Shown here piece after piece: positions 53,790 through 61,488 of a stretch of 64,000 bases of DNA. The notes beneath the pieces are model-generated. The model saw only the letters and a program-made list of their open reading frames with translations. It was not told the origin of the DNA and ran no database searches. The stretch spans positions 1-64,000 of the forward strand of contig OMYY01000001.1 in assembly GCA_900315435.1 (NCBI GenBank). Reading direction: 5' to 3'. The first letter of the stretch is position 1. Every line of letters begins with the position of its first letter. The position numbers and the translations under genes were made by a program. This DNA is from an uncultured Spirochaetaceae bacterium (GTDB lineage: Bacteria; Spirochaetota; Spirochaetia; Sphaerochaetales; Sphaerochaetaceae).

Positions 53790-54713
53790 ATGAGTTTTGA
53801 AGTATTCGCTCTTGGTACGGGCGGCATGCAGCCGCTTCCCGGTAGATTCCTGACCAGCGCCATGGTGCGCCGCGAGGGAGAGCTGTTCCTGTTTGATTGC
53901 GGGGAAGGGACCCAGGTCTCGCTGAAGATGTTGGATTTGCACTGGAAGAAGATCGACAAGATCTTCATCAGCCACATGCACGCCGACCATGTCACGGGAC
54001 TCCCGGGAATACTGATGCTTTCCAGCCAGGTCGACCGCGAGACCCCATTGACCATCTACGGACCTCCGAAACTTGCCGAGTATGTCGAGTCCTCGCGCAG
54101 GATCCTGGACATGTACATCAACTACGAGATCATCGTCAAACCGGTTTCCGAAGGAGTGGTGGTCGACGAGGCGGAATATACGGTCAGCGCCTTCCGTCTG
54201 GAGCATACCAAACCTTGCTGGGGCTATGTGCTGCAGGAGAAGATGCGTCCGGGAGCCTTTCATCCCGAGGCTGCCACTGCCGCGGGGGTTCCGGTGGGAC
54301 CGATGTGGGGGCAGCTGCAGAAAGGGCAGAGCGTCACCCTGCCTGACGGGAAGGTCGTGACTCCAGAGGAGGTGATGGGTCCTCCCCGCAAAGGACGCAA
54401 GTTCAGCTATGTGACCGACACCCTCTACCTGCCCAGAATTGCCGAATTCGTCAGGGACAGCGACCTGTTGCTCTGTGAGGGAATGTTCACTGCGGAGCTC
54501 GAGGAGACGGCCCGGGAGAAGAAGCACATGACCAGTGCGCAGGCCGGCATGATCGCCCGTGACGCCCATGTGAAAAAAATGGGACTGTTGCATTACAGTC
54601 CCCGGTATAGCAATGGTGAATTGAAATATCTGGCCCGCGATGCCCAAGCCGTCTTTCCAGACGCGATACTGACCCGGGACCGGATGTCGTTCGACATCCC
54701 GCTGGAGGATTGA
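53790..54713 (+). CDS. rnz: Ribonuclease Z
   Basis: 307 residues, a metallo-beta-lactamase fold enzyme that trims tRNA 3' ends. The metal site HMHADH is at 62-67, with FDCGEGTQ at 35-42, RLEHTKPCWGY, a phosphodiesterase-like AGMIARDA stretch and the late LHYSPRY block. It would produce tRNA ends for CCA addition, consistent with CCA-less tRNA genes here. A longer frame back to 53748 is unsupported. Confidence 0.94.
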   Translation: MSFEVFALGTGGMQPLPGRFLTSAMVRREGELFLFDCGEGTQVSLKMLDLHWKKIDKIFISHMHADHVTGLPGILMLSSQVDRETPLTIYGPPKLAEYVESSRRILDMYINYEIIVKPVSEGVVVDEAEYTVSAFRLEHTKPCWGYVLQEKMRPGAFHPEAATAAGVPVGPMWGQLQKGQSVTLPDGKVVTPEEVMGPPRKGRKFSYVTDTLYLPRIAEFVRDSDLLLCEGMFTAELEETAREKKHMTSAQAGMIARDAHVKKMGLLHYSPRYSNGELKYLARDAQAVFPDAILTRDRMSFDIPLED

Positions 54714-54716
54714 CCC

Positions 54717-55514
54717 TCAGGCTTTCGCCTCTCCAATGAGGATGTCGCTGTCGATGACACGGCCGCTACGGGAGGCGTAGCCCAGCTTCAGCTCGTTTCC
54801 CGGCTGCTCGGTCCGCAACGTCTCGACCACCTTGTCCATCACCTCTTCGGTTTCCTCTTGGTTGAAGAAGGGGAAGATCATCGCTTCCGTGCCATCATCC
54901 AAGGTGAAGGCAAAGGCGCTGGGGTCGATCAGGCTGGCGATGCGCTCATTGGTCTTGGCCCGGCCCGCCTCGTCGCTGCTGGTGGCGAGCACCAGGGTCA
55001 GGTCGTAGTCCATGTCGGCGGCGCTTTCCAGCTCGTTCTCAAGAATGGATGAGAAGGAATCCTCGACGCTCTGGGTTGCGGCAGGGATGGTGACGGTCGG
55101 GCTGATTGCGGTCTCTTCGCTTTCAGCGACAATCGGCTCCTCCGTCTTTGCCGGTTCCTCCTTTGTTGCTTCAGACAGCGGCTGGGAGAAAACCATGTTC
55201 TGGCTCTTGAGTCTGGCCGGGTCGTCGCCGGGAAGGCGGGAAAGCGGCTCGTCATAGGCGTTTGGCGGAAGTTTGTCGACCTGGTCGGCATACTCGTCAT
55301 CCCTGCGGTGGGCCACCATCACGCCAGCCTGAATCATTACCAGCCCGATCAGGATGGGGAACAACTTGACCATGACATCATAGATTTGCTGTTGGCTGAT
55401 CTGGTATTTCGGAATAAGGTAGGCACCAAACGCGTAAACTAGCGCTCCCAGCACCAGCACTGTGATTACAAGGCTCGCGAAAACTTGCTTGCCGTAGCTT
55501 TTCCTTTCTGCCAT
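54717..55514 (-). CDS. Membrane protein with degenerate GGDEF-like domain
   Basis: 265 residues. Two membrane segments (about 12-34 and 47-67) are followed by an acidic, Pro/Glu-rich linker. The C-terminal domain (about 155-265) has the order of a GGDEF domain: FSSILENELESA, DLTLVLA, then DDGTEAMIFPF where GGDEF should be, and LKLGYASRSGRVIDSDILIGEA. The signature is lost, so it should not make cyclic di-GMP. It may bind nucleotide or act as a scaffold. This is a hand comparison. GGAGGACGAG precedes the ATG. Confidence 0.65.
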   Translation of the reverse strand: MAERKSYGKQVFASLVITVLVLGALVYAFGAYLIPKYQISQQQIYDVMVKLFPILIGLVMIQAGVMVAHRRDDEYADQVDKLPPNAYDEPLSRLPGDDPARLKSQNMVFSQPLSEATKEEPAKTEEPIVAESEETAISPTVTIPAATQSVEDSFSSILENELESAADMDYDLTLVLATSSDEAGRAKTNERIASLIDPSAFAFTLDDGTEAMIFPFFNQEETEEVMDKVVETLRTEQPGNELKLGYASRSGRVIDSDILIGEAKA

Positions 55515-55584
55515 CTCGTCCTCCGGATATGTACATGGTCCCCGTTTCCGAGTACCATTTCGATTATACGGTTGGCGTCAATCA

Positions 55585-56016
55585 ATGACAAGAAAGAAAT
55601 GGATGGCTTCGGCTTTTATTTTCCTGATTACTCTGCTTTTGCTGGAGATTTGCATCGGAACGCATGGTCTGACCTATATCTACGCCATGAGACAAGAGGT
55701 CCGGGAGCTTGCCTACGAGGCGCAGCAGAAGCAGGTGCAGGTCGACGCGCTCCTTTCCCGAAGCCAGAGCATGGCGGCAGGGGAAGGGGTCCAGGATGCC
55801 GCCTTCAAGCTGGGCTATCAGCGCGAAGGCGAGCAGGTCTATTTCTTCGACCAGCCAGGGCTCCAAGAGCCGGTTCCCGTTGTGGCGGCAAAGGCGAGAG
55901 TCTCCCACTATGTGCATTTGCCGCTCTGGGCGAACGCGCTGATTGCACTGGCGGTCGCCCTACTGAGTGTGGTACTCTTTGTGGCCGAGGAAAGGAGGAG
56001 GGTTTCGTATGAGTGA
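55585..56016 (+). CDS. FtsB/DivIC-like septum protein with a second membrane segment
   Basis: 143 residues. An N-terminal membrane segment (about 8-28) is followed by a short coiled coil (MRQEVRELAYEAQQKQVQVDALL in parts) and the DAAFKLGYQREGEQVYFF block typical of FtsB/DivIC proteins, which bridge division proteins. Unlike most members it has another hydrophobic segment near 113-133. It starts without a strong ribosome site and overlaps the TsaC gene by 8 bases. Confidence 0.6.
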   Translation: MTRKKWMASAFIFLITLLLLEICIGTHGLTYIYAMRQEVRELAYEAQQKQVQVDALLSRSQSMAAGEGVQDAAFKLGYQREGEQVYFFDQPGLQEPVPVVAAKARVSHYVHLPLWANALIALAVALLSVVLFVAEERRRVSYE

Positions 56017-56587
56017 CAAGGAGTCGAACGTCTGCTATAAAAGTCAGGCTGATGCTCTGGATCTGACTGTGCGGATGTTGGACGAAGGAAAGGTGCTTGT
56101 GCTTCCCTGCGATACCATCTATGGGCTGTGCGCAAAGGTGGGGAAGACGACGATGGAGGCGCTGTACGCCCTGAAGGAACGGGACCAGCGCAAGCCGTTC
56201 CTCCAGCTCGCCACCCTCGAACAGGCCGAGCGGCTCTGCGAGGTGCCCGAGGACATCAAAGCGGTTTGGCCTTGCCAGCTTACCGCAATCATGCGCAACC
56301 GGGACGGGAGCGGGAAGACCGCCATCCGCGTTCCTGACGATCCATTCCTGCAGAACGTGCTTTCCCGGCTGGGTTCCCCGATGTATTCGACCAGCGTCAA
56401 TATGTCCGGCTCCGCAAGCCTGACCAACATGACCGACATCATCTATGCCTTCAACGGCAAGGTGGACCTCTTTGTCGTCGACGGAGAAATGCAAGGCACC
56501 GTGCCCTCGACGTTGATCGATTGCACGGTGCGTCCCTACCGGATTCTCCGCAGTGGCGGCTATGACGCCACAAGCCTGATCCGTTGA
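56009..56587 (+). CDS. Threonylcarbamoyl-AMP synthase (Sua5/YrdC family)
   Basis: 192 residues, the single YrdC-type domain without the Sua5 C-terminal extension. It shows VLPCDTIYGLCAKV (32-45), KERDQRKPFLQL, a TAIRVPDDPFLQ block and the STSVNMSGSAS block. It makes the precursor for t6A37 in tRNAs that read ANN codons. GGAGGAGGG precedes the ATG. The partner genes tsaB/D/E are not in this window. Confidence 0.9.
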   Translation: MSDKESNVCYKSQADALDLTVRMLDEGKVLVLPCDTIYGLCAKVGKTTMEALYALKERDQRKPFLQLATLEQAERLCEVPEDIKAVWPCQLTAIMRNRDGSGKTAIRVPDDPFLQNVLSRLGSPMYSTSVNMSGSASLTNMTDIIYAFNGKVDLFVVDGEMQGTVPSTLIDCTVRPYRILRSGGYDATSLIR

Positions 56588-57907
56588 TCAGTTGCTGATT
56601 TTCCTCGCTTCCAGATAATACCGTTTCTCGGTGGCCTCTCCCATGCTGAATGTCTTGCGTGGGAAGGCTTTGTCATGCCTGATGGTATCGAAGAAGGTTT
56701 GTTTGGCGATATCAGGCAGGACGAGTCCGGCGTTTCCGGCCTCTTTGGAAAGCTTCTGGACGATTGCCGTCCCATGGACGTAGTCGACCGTCGTCTTCCC
56801 TTCGGAGGTGAGGATGTCGATCACTTTCTGCAGGGTTCCCGCGGCGATTGCGCAGACTGGATCCTCGAGGATGAAGAGCTTGGGTCCCTCGCTGTCCACA
56901 TAGCCGAACTTCTGTCCTTTGACAGCAGGGTCGTTGACTGCCGCGCAGAGCGTCTCGAAATCCGGTTCTCCGACGACCTTTCCTCCGGAGGCGAAATTCT
57001 CTACCGTCTCGCAGAAGGTGTCGAAGTCCACGTGGAACAGGACGCGATGGATCGGTTCAAAGGTCAGTCCGTCGTCATGGATGTTTTCCAGTTCGACCAG
57101 GCAGAAGCGTCCGGGGTCGTTTGCGCGCTGCGCCTCGGAAAGCGTCGTTTTCCGATCCTCCCAGCAGCTTTTGGCGGTGGCGAGGCTGTGGTTGCCATCG
57201 CCCATGGCGAAGAGCAGGGGATTCTTCGGGTCGAGGGCTTCGTACAGCTTCTCGAACCCTTTGGCGACCAGTTCCAGGTCCTCCGCCTTGTCGACCAAAA
57301 AGCCTTCGATGGACCCGCCGCCAGCCATCAGCTCTGTCTCGTAGACCTTGGTCAGCTGGTCGCGTTTGGCCGCCAGGGCTTCGATGATCTGGCGTTCCGC
57401 ATCATCGATCAGCACCATGATATGGGGGATTTCCAGCACGGCGTTCTTGCGGATTTCCTTGCGCGGCGGAATGCGGGAAAGGATGGTTCCCTCCGTGGCG
57501 CGGATCAGGCTGGTGCTCTCCTTGGAATAGTCGTATTGGTCCAGGTCGAGGGCTGCCATCAGGCCCCAGCGGCTATGGCCGATGGCTGTGGTGCGGTGCA
57601 CCAGCAGGAAGGAGTGGGGATAGGTGGCGAACAGCTGTTGGTCCAGATACTGCCGCATCGTCTGGTCGATGCGCTTGATGCGCTCCTCCTTGTCCGGTTC
57701 TTCCAGGTAGACTTCGGGATAAATCAGGTGGAGCGTGGAAGGGGCCTGGCCCACGTACTCCTCGACCCGTTTCCAGTACTCCGGCTCCGAGGTAAACTGG
57801 TCGCAGGCCACCACGGCCCATCTGGAAAGGTCGACCGACTTGACCGGAAGCAGGATATCTGCTGGTCTCAGCCCGAGTTTCATGAAGCGTTCATCTATGG
57901 TTTGCAT
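56588..57907 (-). CDS. DUF1015 family protein
   Basis: 439 residues with the layout of the DUF1015 family, which includes ParB/SerK-like kinases of free serine or related small molecules in some organisms. Visible blocks are the opening ADILLPVKSVDLSRWAVVACDQ (read in parts), LIYPEVYL, RATEGTILSRIPPR and the core MGDGNHSLATAK. The ATG at 57907 is behind GAGGAGGAA; a longer frame upstream is unsupported. A promoter (TTGCAA at 57951-57956, TACACT at 57929-57934) drives it, divergent from the small membrane gene. The substrate is unknown. Confidence 0.85.
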   Translation of the reverse strand: MQTIDERFMKLGLRPADILLPVKSVDLSRWAVVACDQFTSEPEYWKRVEEYVGQAPSTLHLIYPEVYLEEPDKEERIKRIDQTMRQYLDQQLFATYPHSFLLVHRTTAIGHSRWGLMAALDLDQYDYSKESTSLIRATEGTILSRIPPRKEIRKNAVLEIPHIMVLIDDAERQIIEALAAKRDQLTKVYETELMAGGGSIEGFLVDKAEDLELVAKGFEKLYEALDPKNPLLFAMGDGNHSLATAKSCWEDRKTTLSEAQRANDPGRFCLVELENIHDDGLTFEPIHRVLFHVDFDTFCETVENFASGGKVVGEPDFETLCAAVNDPAVKGQKFGYVDSEGPKLFILEDPVCAIAAGTLQKVIDILTSEGKTTVDYVHGTAIVQKLSKEAGNAGLVLPDIAKQTFFDTIRHDKAFPRKTFSMGEATEKRYYLEARKISN

Positions 57908-57970
57908 ACAAGCAATTCCTCCTCGGACAGTGTATCCTGATTCTCGGCCCTTGCAAACGAATTTGTGCTG

Positions 57971-58000
57971 TTGCTCCGGCTCCCTTTCCGGTGGTATGCT
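57971..58000 (+). promoter_or_regulatory. Promoter of the small membrane gene, leaderless arrangement
   Basis: TTGCTC (57971-57976) and TATGCT (57995-58000) are 18 bases apart, with the -10 box ending 6 bases before ATG 58007. The divergent promoter at 57929-57956 lies just upstream. Confidence 0.5.
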
Positions 58001-58006
58001 GGATGC

Positions 58007-58351
58007 ATGTTGCAGACACAGAGACTTCTCGCTTTTTCCTCCAGGGTGCACACGTATCTCCTTCTTCTGCTCTGTTTCTTTTTTGTCGCTTTTCTTGGAG
58101 GCAGTTATTTCCCGGTTGATGAGCGTTACATCGACTTGCTGGTGCTCTGCCATGAGTTGGTCTGCTGGACCATCTATCTGATGGGTGTCTGGATTCTGGT
58201 GCTGGCGGGAATCGTCACCGTGCTGGCCGGAATCTTCCCTCTGAAACTCTGTCTGCTGGACGTGCTGCGGGTCGCCATCGCGTTCGGCATATCCTATACC
58301 ATCTCTTTCGCCCAGCATCTGGTCGGGCAGGGAATGGTCATCGGTTTGTGA
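58007..58351 (+). CDS. Small membrane protein, unknown function
   Basis: 114 residues with about three membrane segments (near 16-32, 45-72 and 80-105). It has no motif I recognise. The ATG has no ribosome site and sits 6 bases after a -10 box, so the mRNA may be leaderless. It is followed by the chorismate mutase gene after 18 bases. Confidence 0.65.
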   Translation: MLQTQRLLAFSSRVHTYLLLLLCFFFVAFLGGSYFPVDERYIDLLVLCHELVCWTIYLMGVWILVLAGIVTVLAGIFPLKLCLLDVLRVAIAFGISYTISFAQHLVGQGMVIGL

Positions 58352-58369
58352 CCCGAAGGAAGGAAACAC

Positions 58370-58765
58370 ATGTCTATCTGCGCGCTCAGAGGAGCCACGG
58401 GAGTCAGTGAGGACAGCCCCGAGGCAATCGTCAAGTCGGTCAGGGAATGTTTCGAGGCGCTCTTGGCGGAAAACCATCTCTCCGAGGCCGACCTTGCCTG
58501 CATCCTCTTCACCATCACCTCGGACTTGCAGAGCAAGAATCCGGCTGGAGCGCTCCGTGAGAGCGGCCATGGCTCATGCGTCCCGCTGTTCTGCATGCAG
58601 GAGCCTGAGATCAAGGGGATGATGCCTAGGTGCGTCAGGATCCTGTTGGTCCTGAAAGAGGAGAGAAGCGGTCTGGTGCCTGTCTATATCAATGGCGCGG
58701 AACGGCTTCGCCCGGACCAGTTTCCGGGAAATGGCCGGACCGAGACGAAAAAAATCCACGGATAG
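58370..58765 (+). CDS. aroH: Chorismate mutase, AroH type
   Basis: 131 residues matching the monofunctional AroH fold (trimeric pseudo-barrel), not the helical AroQ type. It opens with CALRGATGVSEDSPEAI, has the LFTITSDLQSKNPAGALRE block, CMQEPEI and the later RCVRILLVL block whose Arg binds chorismate. The PVYINGAERLRPD ending is typical. It converts chorismate to prephenate for Phe and Tyr synthesis. The GAAGGAAG site precedes the ATG. It converges on tRNA-Thr. Confidence 0.9.
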   Translation: MSICALRGATGVSEDSPEAIVKSVRECFEALLAENHLSEADLACILFTITSDLQSKNPAGALRESGHGSCVPLFCMQEPEIKGMMPRCVRILLVLKEERSGLVPVYINGAERLRPDQFPGNGRTETKKIHG

Positions 58766-58778
58766 CGCGATCCGTGGA
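58748..58778 (-). terminator. Terminator of tRNA-Thr
   Basis: A 9-bp stem TCCACGGAT/ATCCGTGGA is followed on the minus strand by seven T. It lies just past the tRNA-Thr 3' end and overlaps the aroH coding end. Confidence 0.8.
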
Positions 58779-58785
58779 AGCGACA

Positions 58786-58858
<73 letters not shown>

Positions 58859-58932
58859 GTTTCGTGTGCAAGCATACAGGAAATGGATTCCCTCTGTCAA
58901 ATCGCGTGCCGACAGTTTTTTTGCAAAATGTA

Positions 58933-58962
58933 TTGACTAAAGCGAAGGGTTGCGGGTACAGT
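58933..58962 (+). promoter_or_regulatory. Promoter of tRNA-Tyr
   Basis: TTGACT (58933-58938) and TACAGT (58957-58962) are 18 bases apart, about 19 bases before the mature tRNA 5' end. Confidence 0.6.
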
Positions 58963-58981
58963 CACTCTTGCTTGAAAGCTT

Positions 58982-59063
58982 GGAGAGGTTCCCGAGTGGT
59001 CAAAGGGGACAGACTGTAAATCTGCTGCTTATAGCTTCGAAGGTCCGAATCCTTCCCTCTCCA
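58982..59063 (+). tRNA. tRNA-Tyr (anticodon GTA)
   Basis: An 82-base class II tRNA: acceptor GGAGAGG pairing with CCTCTCC, anticodon loop CTGTAAA in a CAGA/TCTG stem, a long variable arm (CTGCTTATAGCTTCGA region) and T loop GGTCCGAATCC. No CCA is encoded. Confidence 0.92.
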
Positions 59064-59067
59064 ATCA

Positions 59068-59095
59068 GGTCTCTTCTTCGGAAGAGGCCTTTTTT
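59068..59095 (+). terminator. Terminator of tRNA-Tyr
   Basis: A 9-bp stem (one G-T pair), GGTCTCTTC with GAAGAGGCC around TTCG, is followed by six T. Confidence 0.85.
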
Positions 59096-59112
59096 GTGAT
59101 TGGGTGGTGGAT

Positions 59113-59547
59113 ATGGGGTGTTTCTACGATCGGGGGTTGAAGTTCTCCTGCAACGGCTGCCGATATTGCTGTGGCGTCGAACCCGGATACGTCTTCCTGT
59201 GCGAGGCCGATATCGCCCGTCTGTGCGCATTTCTCCATATGGAGCGCGGCCAATTCCTTTCCACCTATTGCAGGCGAACCGCTGAATCGGGCTTCCGCTA
59301 TTCCCTTTTGGAAAAAACCAGGAATGATTGTATATTTCTTACAGAGAAGGGATGTGCGGTCTACGAGGCGAGGCCGGTCCAGTGCCGGACCTATCCATTT
59401 TGGGATACGATTGTGAAGGACCGGCAAAGCTGGGAGGCCGAAGGGGCTTTTTGTCCCGGCATCAATCATGGCAAGACACATTCCAAACGCGAAATCGAGG
59501 AGCAGATGGCGATGAGCATGCTCCGCCACATGGGAGTTTGGGAATAG
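59113..59547 (+). CDS. YkgJ-family Cys-cluster protein
   Basis: 144 residues. The N-terminal FSCNGCRYCCG block, then CIFLTEKGCAVYEARPVQCRTYPFW and a late FCPGIN give the eight-Cys pattern of the YkgJ/Fe-S-Zn cluster family (former UPF0153). The bound metal is presumed. ATG 59113 and GTG 59104 are both possible starts. It lies between tRNA-Tyr and dnaG and is probably co-transcribed with dnaG after 3 bases. Confidence 0.8.
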   Translation: MGCFYDRGLKFSCNGCRYCCGVEPGYVFLCEADIARLCAFLHMERGQFLSTYCRRTAESGFRYSLLEKTRNDCIFLTEKGCAVYEARPVQCRTYPFWDTIVKDRQSWEAEGAFCPGINHGKTHSKREIEEQMAMSMLRHMGVWE

Positions 59548-59550
59548 GGC

Positions 59551-61470
59551 ATGGCGAGTTTTTCCGACGAGACACTCCAGAAAATCCGGGACCGGATCCT
59601 GGTAAGCGACGTTGCCGCCAGGTACGCGAAGATCGAGCACCGGGGCAACGAGCTGTGGTGTTGCTGCCCCCTGCATGGCGAGAAGACCGCCAGCATGGTG
59701 CTGCACGACGACACCGGCTTCTTCCATTGCTTCGGATGCGGCCGGAGCGGCACCATATTCAACCTGGTGATGGAGATGGAGAAGGTCTCGTTTCCCGAGG
59801 CGGTCAGGGAACTGGCCAAACAGGCGGGAGTGGAACTGGAGCAGCTCAGTCCCCAGGAGGTGGAGCGGAACAAGCAGAAGGAGGCGATGTTCGGACTGTA
59901 TGACCGCCTGGCCACCTACTGCCACAATGTCCTGCTCAAGAGCAGGAACACCGCCGTGGTGCGGGCCCGCGGGTATCTGGAGCACAGGGCTGTCGCAAAG
60001 AACATGTGGGAGAGCTTCAATATCGGCTACATGCCCGGAGCCGACTTCCACAAGGAACGCGATTTCTCCATTTACGAGATGCTCAAGGGTTTCGGCTATT
60101 CCGAAGAGCTTCTTTCCCAAAGCGGTCTGTTCAGCAAGAACCACCCCGACTACTGCCTGTTCACCGGCCGCATCGTCTTCCCGATCAGGGATGCGAAAGG
60201 CAACACCGTCGCTTTCAGCGGCCGCGACCTCACCGGGCAGAGCAGGGCGAAGTACATCAACTCGTCCGACTCTCCCATCTTCAACAAGCGGGAAAACCTG
60301 CTTGGCCTGTACGAGTCGCTTCCGCTGCTCAAAGGGAAGGAGAGTCCCCGGAGGATCATCATCTGCGAGGGAAACTTCGACGTGGTGGCGCTCCACCAGG
60401 CAGGTCTCGGCTATGCCATGGCCTCCTGCGGTACTGCCTTCACCTTCGACCATACGCAGGTGATGAAGCGGTACGCGGACAAGGTCACCTGCCTGTTCGA
60501 CAGCGACGACGCCGGGCAAAAGGCGACAACCAAGGCGTTGGTCATCCTCCAACAAGCCGGTCTGGTGGGAGATGTGGCGCGTCTGACGCTGGGGAAGGAT
60601 GCGTCCGAGGTATTGCAGGAACACGGAGCCGAAGCACTGCGCAATGAGCTTGGCAGGACAAAAGATGGCTTTACCTATCTTGTCGATTCGGCTGTAAGTC
60701 GTTATGATATAATGTCGTCTGATGCTAAACTGGGCGTAATGGACGCCGTGTTGCCCTTTTTGGAGGTGACGAAGAGCCAGATCGTGCTTGATGACCTCCT
60801 GGGAAGACTGGCTCTAACGCTTGGTGTGGAAAAGGATTCCGTGAAGGCGGATTATGCAAAGCGCGCCCATAGCGACGCTCGGTATCCGTCGCATCGGGTT
60901 CCGGAAGAGACGCCATCGGAAGCATGGGCCGAAGGAGATGAAACGGCTTCTCCGGTCCCTGACGTGGTTGCCAGACCCATCAGACCATTGTTGACCAACA
61001 GCATCGACATCGAGCTCCGATGCATGCTGTATGTCATGAACAAGCGGTCCTTGTTCGATGAAGTGAGGAGCCGGCTGGAGATTGGCGATATGCGCAATAA
61101 CGAGGCGCGCGAGCTCTACCGGGTCTTGGAAGACGTGAAACGGGAGGGTGCTGGAGAGGTCAGCAACGAATACATTCTCAACAAGATTTCTGATCCACAG
61201 ATTGCAAGTGATGTGAACGCCTCCTTCTCGATGAAGGAATTCACGACCGATGTCGAAGAAAATATCCAAGAAGCACTGGTTCGGATCAAGATTCGGAACC
61301 TGGATGACAAGAGAACCGAAATCAGGGGCCTGCTGCAGATAACGCAGTCAGATTCCAAAGAGGTTGCCCGCCTGGTCCAGGAACTTCTCGAGCTGAACGC
61401 CAAGGTGAACCAACTGAGGGAACAGCTCAAGCAACAGGCCGCCGCACAGAAAAAAGTTAACAATCAATGA
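59551..61470 (+). CDS. dnaG: DNA primase
   Basis: 639 residues. It makes RNA primers at the replication fork. The CHC2 zinc site uses C39, H42, C60 and C63 (CCPLHGEKTAS, then FHCFGCG). The primase core has GRIVFPIRDAKGNTVAFSGR and the TOPRIM EGNFDVVALHQAGL near 270-285 with its acidic residues (FDSDDAGQKA). A C-terminal helicase-binding region is present. It follows the YkgJ-type gene and precedes rpoD, the conserved macromolecular-synthesis pairing without rpsU. Confidence 0.97.
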   Translation: MASFSDETLQKIRDRILVSDVAARYAKIEHRGNELWCCCPLHGEKTASMVLHDDTGFFHCFGCGRSGTIFNLVMEMEKVSFPEAVRELAKQAGVELEQLSPQEVERNKQKEAMFGLYDRLATYCHNVLLKSRNTAVVRARGYLEHRAVAKNMWESFNIGYMPGADFHKERDFSIYEMLKGFGYSEELLSQSGLFSKNHPDYCLFTGRIVFPIRDAKGNTVAFSGRDLTGQSRAKYINSSDSPIFNKRENLLGLYESLPLLKGKESPRRIIICEGNFDVVALHQAGLGYAMASCGTAFTFDHTQVMKRYADKVTCLFDSDDAGQKATTKALVILQQAGLVGDVARLTLGKDASEVLQEHGAEALRNELGRTKDGFTYLVDSAVSRYDIMSSDAKLGVMDAVLPFLEVTKSQIVLDDLLGRLALTLGVEKDSVKADYAKRAHSDARYPSHRVPEETPSEAWAEGDETASPVPDVVARPIRPLLTNSIDIELRCMLYVMNKRSLFDEVRSRLEIGDMRNNEARELYRVLEDVKREGAGEVSNEYILNKISDPQIASDVNASFSMKEFTTDVEENIQEALVRIKIRNLDDKRTEIRGLLQITQSDSKEVARLVQELLELNAKVNQLREQLKQQAAAQKKVNNQ

Positions 61471-61488
61471 AGAGAGAATTGAGGTAGC

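Noticed and set aside
56588-58570. DUF1015 gene extended to 650 residues
   Set aside because: The extension reads through a divergent promoter and two plus-strand genes; ATG 57907 has a strong ribosome site.
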